Assembly: GCF_009725235.1 (NCBI RefSeq)
Contig: NZ_WJFC01000348.1
Span: forward strand, 1-7,332
Length of the DNA: 7,332 bases
Direction: 5' to 3'
From: Scytonema sp. UIC 10036
GTDB lineage: Bacteria; Cyanobacteriota; Cyanobacteriia; Cyanobacteriales; Nostocaceae
Both the position numbers and the translations under genes were made by a program. Below the pieces are notes generated by a model. It ran no database searches, was not told the origin of the DNA, and saw only the letters and a list, made by a program, of their open reading frames with translations. This document shows positions 5,641 to 7,332 of the stretch, one piece after another (the first letter of the stretch is position 1; each line of letters opens with the position of its first letter).

Positions 5641-5693
5641 TTGGATTTTAGATTTTAGATTTTGGATTGAGAAACTTACCGCTCATCCAAAAT
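5641..5693 (+). repeat. Heptamer array with hairpin between the plus-strand genes
   Basis: Four 7-nt units (TTGGATT, TTAGATT, TTAGATT, TTGGATT) occupy 5641-5668. The last part pairs with a downstream arm: ATTTTGGAT (5659-5667) against ATCCAAAAT (5685-5693). The stem extends by GAG/CTC with one bulged T, giving about 12 bp. It lies 12 nt past the stop of the 127-aa gene. There is no U-run after the stem, so termination is uncertain. It may be a dispersed palindromic repeat or an mRNA processing and stability element. Confidence 0.6.
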
Positions 5694-5821
5694 ATTCAGT
5701 CTTGCTGTTTGCGGGACTTTTGTACGACTTCCGTCATAGCCTTGTTAAGCTGTTTAAGCTAGTCGTGCTTCCTTTCCCCAAACAGCATCTTAATGGACTA
5801 CAAACCTTTTTTATTTGGGTT

Positions 5822-7246
5822 ATGAATGCTACTTTAAATCTGCGATTCGAGCAGGTTACACGAGAAGATTTAGTCATGTTTATTAATGCCTGTCTTGCTT
5901 GCACGGGACAAAAGGAATTTTATGATGATGCCTATGGTCAACGAGTTTCTATCGATTTTTTACATGACTATATTATAGGTAATTACCGTTTGCTATATGC
6001 TCGCACTCTGGTATCTGGTATCAATCACTTTAATCAAGCACAAATTATTTTAAAACTGTTAGCAACTGGACGAGAGGCTAAAAATGAATATCGTAAGGAA
6101 GAAGGTGCATTAATTGCAGCAGCACTAAAACAATTGCCTCCACAAAGGGCTTGGGGTGTGTTGCAGCAGTTGCGGAAACAACGAATTAATAACCGTCGCA
6201 GTCGGGCGATCGCACGCGAATATGTTCAACAGCGTCGAGACATCAGCTTTGATGCTGTCAAATACCGTTCTAAGGTAAGAGCGATTGTTTCTCATGCCCA
6301 TCTTAAACTGCAAGGTGAATTAAGTAATTTTCTGTTCAACAACTGGAAACAAAAGGTTTACGAAACAGAATTATTTGAAAAATTTCGTCAAGCACATTAC
6401 AGTGCTGAAGCTGTTTATGACTTACCATTTACTATTGCAGAAGGTTTGGCTGCCAAGCATAAAATTCCTCGTGATGTTTTCTTATCTCGCATTCAAGAAC
6501 GCATGACTTTGACTGAAAAGTTACGTTTTCAGAATGCAGCCGAACGAACTGATGAAGTAGAAATTAACCTCGATTTGGGTTGTCTTCCTCTCACTCGTTT
6601 GGCGTTGTATATTCTTTCCTTACCTCTAGAAACTCGACAGCAGGAATGGCAAACTTTAAATCGAGCACTAGAAAAATCTGCTTGGTTGGCATTAAAAAAA
6701 GCGCCTTTGAAACTGGGACGAGTAGCAGCGGTTTTAGATTGCAGCTATTCTAGTTCTGGCTCTTCACAAAAGCGCCGCCGTCCATTGGGTGTGGCATTAG
6801 CTACACATTATTTATTAAAAGCAGCATCTCAAGAATACCAAGCTTTTTGGACAGCACCTATAAAAGATGCTCTCCTCGTTCACCCTTGCGGGCAAACTGA
6901 CTTAGCCTCCCCCGTACTGGATGCTTTGGAGTGGGGGGCAGACTTGGTGATTATTGTTTCTGATGGTTGTGAGAACGATCCTCCCCGTGGTGCTGCAGAA
7001 ATTTTGCGTGTCTACCGTACCCGCATAGATCCCATGCAGAAAACTTCTATAGTTCACTGCAATCCCGTCTTCAATTCCGAAGATTATTCTTTACGTTCTC
7101 TCAGTTCCAGCATTCCTACGGTAGGGCTGCGAGATGCGGAAGATTTACCTACGATGCTTGGCTTTGCTCGCTTTGCTGATGGTTCTGCACCTCTGTCAGA
7201 ACTCGAAGCATATCTGGCAAAGCGAGTGGAATTGATGTTGTGCTAA
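5822..7246 (+). CDS. TROVE/Ro60-like protein with C-terminal vWA domain
   Basis: The 474-aa protein has a helical N-terminal half (about 1-290) and a vWA domain (about 298-455). The vWA metal site (MIDAS) is complete: DCSYS (Asp306, Ser308, Ser310), Thr359 in GQTD and Asp381 in VSDG. The N-terminal half contains DAVKYRSKVRAIVSHAHLKL (144-163), which resembles the KY-x-WSHKDLLRLSHLKP segment of Ro60/TROVE proteins. The C-terminal LPTMLGFARFADG (442-454) is placed like the Ro60 MLDMCGFD ending. Ro60 family proteins are ring-shaped RNA binders that hold misfolded RNAs and Y RNAs and work with exonucleases in bacteria. I chose the ATG at 5822-5824. A TTG at 5702 would add 40 residues that do not resemble the family. 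The Shine-Dalgarno is weak. No Y-RNA-like gene is evident. The family call is from memory of motifs, and a generic vWA protein is the fallback. Confidence 0.65.
   Translation: MNATLNLRFEQVTREDLVMFINACLACTGQKEFYDDAYGQRVSIDFLHDYIIGNYRLLYARTLVSGINHFNQAQIILKLLATGREAKNEYRKEEGALIAAALKQLPPQRAWGVLQQLRKQRINNRRSRAIAREYVQQRRDISFDAVKYRSKVRAIVSHAHLKLQGELSNFLFNNWKQKVYETELFEKFRQAHYSAEAVYDLPFTIAEGLAAKHKIPRDVFLSRIQERMTLTEKLRFQNAAERTDEVEINLDLGCLPLTRLALYILSLPLETRQQEWQTLNRALEKSAWLALKKAPLKLGRVAAVLDCSYSSSGSSQKRRRPLGVALATHYLLKAASQEYQAFWTAPIKDALLVHPCGQTDLASPVLDALEWGADLVIIVSDGCENDPPRGAAEILRVYRTRIDPMQKTSIVHCNPVFNSEDYSLRSLSSSIPTVGLRDAEDLPTMLGFARFADGSAPLSELEAYLAKRVELMLC
6206..6213. repeat. HIP1 palindrome in the vWA gene
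   Basis: GCGATCGC is the highly iterated palindrome of cyanobacteria. It falls within codons for Arg-Ala-Ile-Ala in the helical N-terminal half. It is a lineage marker and shows no local function. Confidence 0.9.
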
Positions 7247-7292
7247 TGGCTAATGGCTAATGGCTAATGGATAATTGCTAATTGCTAATTGA
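7244..7292. repeat. Heptamer array starting at the vWA gene's stop codon
   Basis: Seven exact 7-nt steps are seen: TAATGGC three times, TAATGGA, TAATTGC twice, TAATTGA. The first TAA is the vWA gene's stop codon, so the array provides the termination codon. The stepwise base change along the array parallels that at 4-73. Confidence 0.9.
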
Positions 7293-7309
7293 TATTTTTG
7301 AATTATAAT
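7281..7309 (+). promoter_or_regulatory. Possible promoter reading out of the right edge
   Basis: TATAAT (7304-7309) is a perfect -10 hexamer in AT-rich DNA. The hexamer 17 nt upstream (7281-7286, ATTGCT) is a poor -35 and lies in the heptamer array. Any gene would begin beyond the window, so this is a weak call. Confidence 0.2.
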
Positions 7310-7332
7310 TTGGTAGTTATTAAGGCGAAGTA

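Noticed and set aside
5702..5821. TTG-initiated extension of the vWA protein
   Set aside because: The added 40 residues start from TTG without a ribosome-binding site and do not look like the family. The ATG at 5822 begins the conserved-looking part.
5630..5821. Y RNA gene next to the Ro60-like gene
   Set aside because: The only stem is the repeat hairpin at 5659-5693. I see no Y-RNA-like long stem with the conserved Ro60-binding bulge.

Overview
The window looks like chromosome from a filamentous, probably heterocyst-forming cyanobacterium (Nostocales). Four complete HIP1 palindromes (GCGATCGC) and tandem 7-nt repeat arrays at almost every gene boundary point there, as do protein families that I recall as typical of this group. 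Species cannot be named from the sequence.

Layout. Positions 1-1859 (minus strand) hold the end of a PhnCD-type ABC importer operon. It has a lipoprotein substrate-binding protein (939-1859) followed by its ATPase (105-887). No permease gene is present, so it should lie to the left of the window if the operon is complete. The binding protein resembles the PhnD subfamily often annotated as 'putative selenate', so the substrate is open: phosphonate, phosphite or selenate.

Positions 1955-4982 (minus strand) hold a large STAND/NACHT ATPase gene. It has an N-terminal domain of unknown function, a NACHT ATPase, a winged-helix-like segment and C-terminal HEAT-like repeats. The N-terminal domain and the NACHT domain lie in different frames. 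The break falls inside a low-complexity array of G-runs and ACAA units at 4475-4557. Removing one G, or adding two bases, restores a single frame of 1008 aa. A second, in-frame heptamer array (3142-3174) lies in the linker after the ATPase half. The gene is therefore a frameshifted pseudogene, an assembly error in G-runs, a phase-variable gene or a frameshifting gene.

Positions 4983-5245 are a divergent intergenic region. It carries a heptamer array, a perfect 10-nt direct repeat and a 9-bp-stem inverted repeat just before the next start.

Positions 5246-7246 (plus strand) hold a 127-aa protein of unknown function and a 474-aa protein. The latter has a helical N-terminal part that reads like TROVE/Ro60 and a C-terminal vWA domain with a complete MIDAS. 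Bacterial NACHT proteins are known as anti-phage sensors and Ro60-like proteins as RNA-binding quality-control factors. A shared role at this locus is inference only.

At least seven separate arrays, mostly with 7-nt units, punctuate the window. Several contribute codons to gene ends or linkers.
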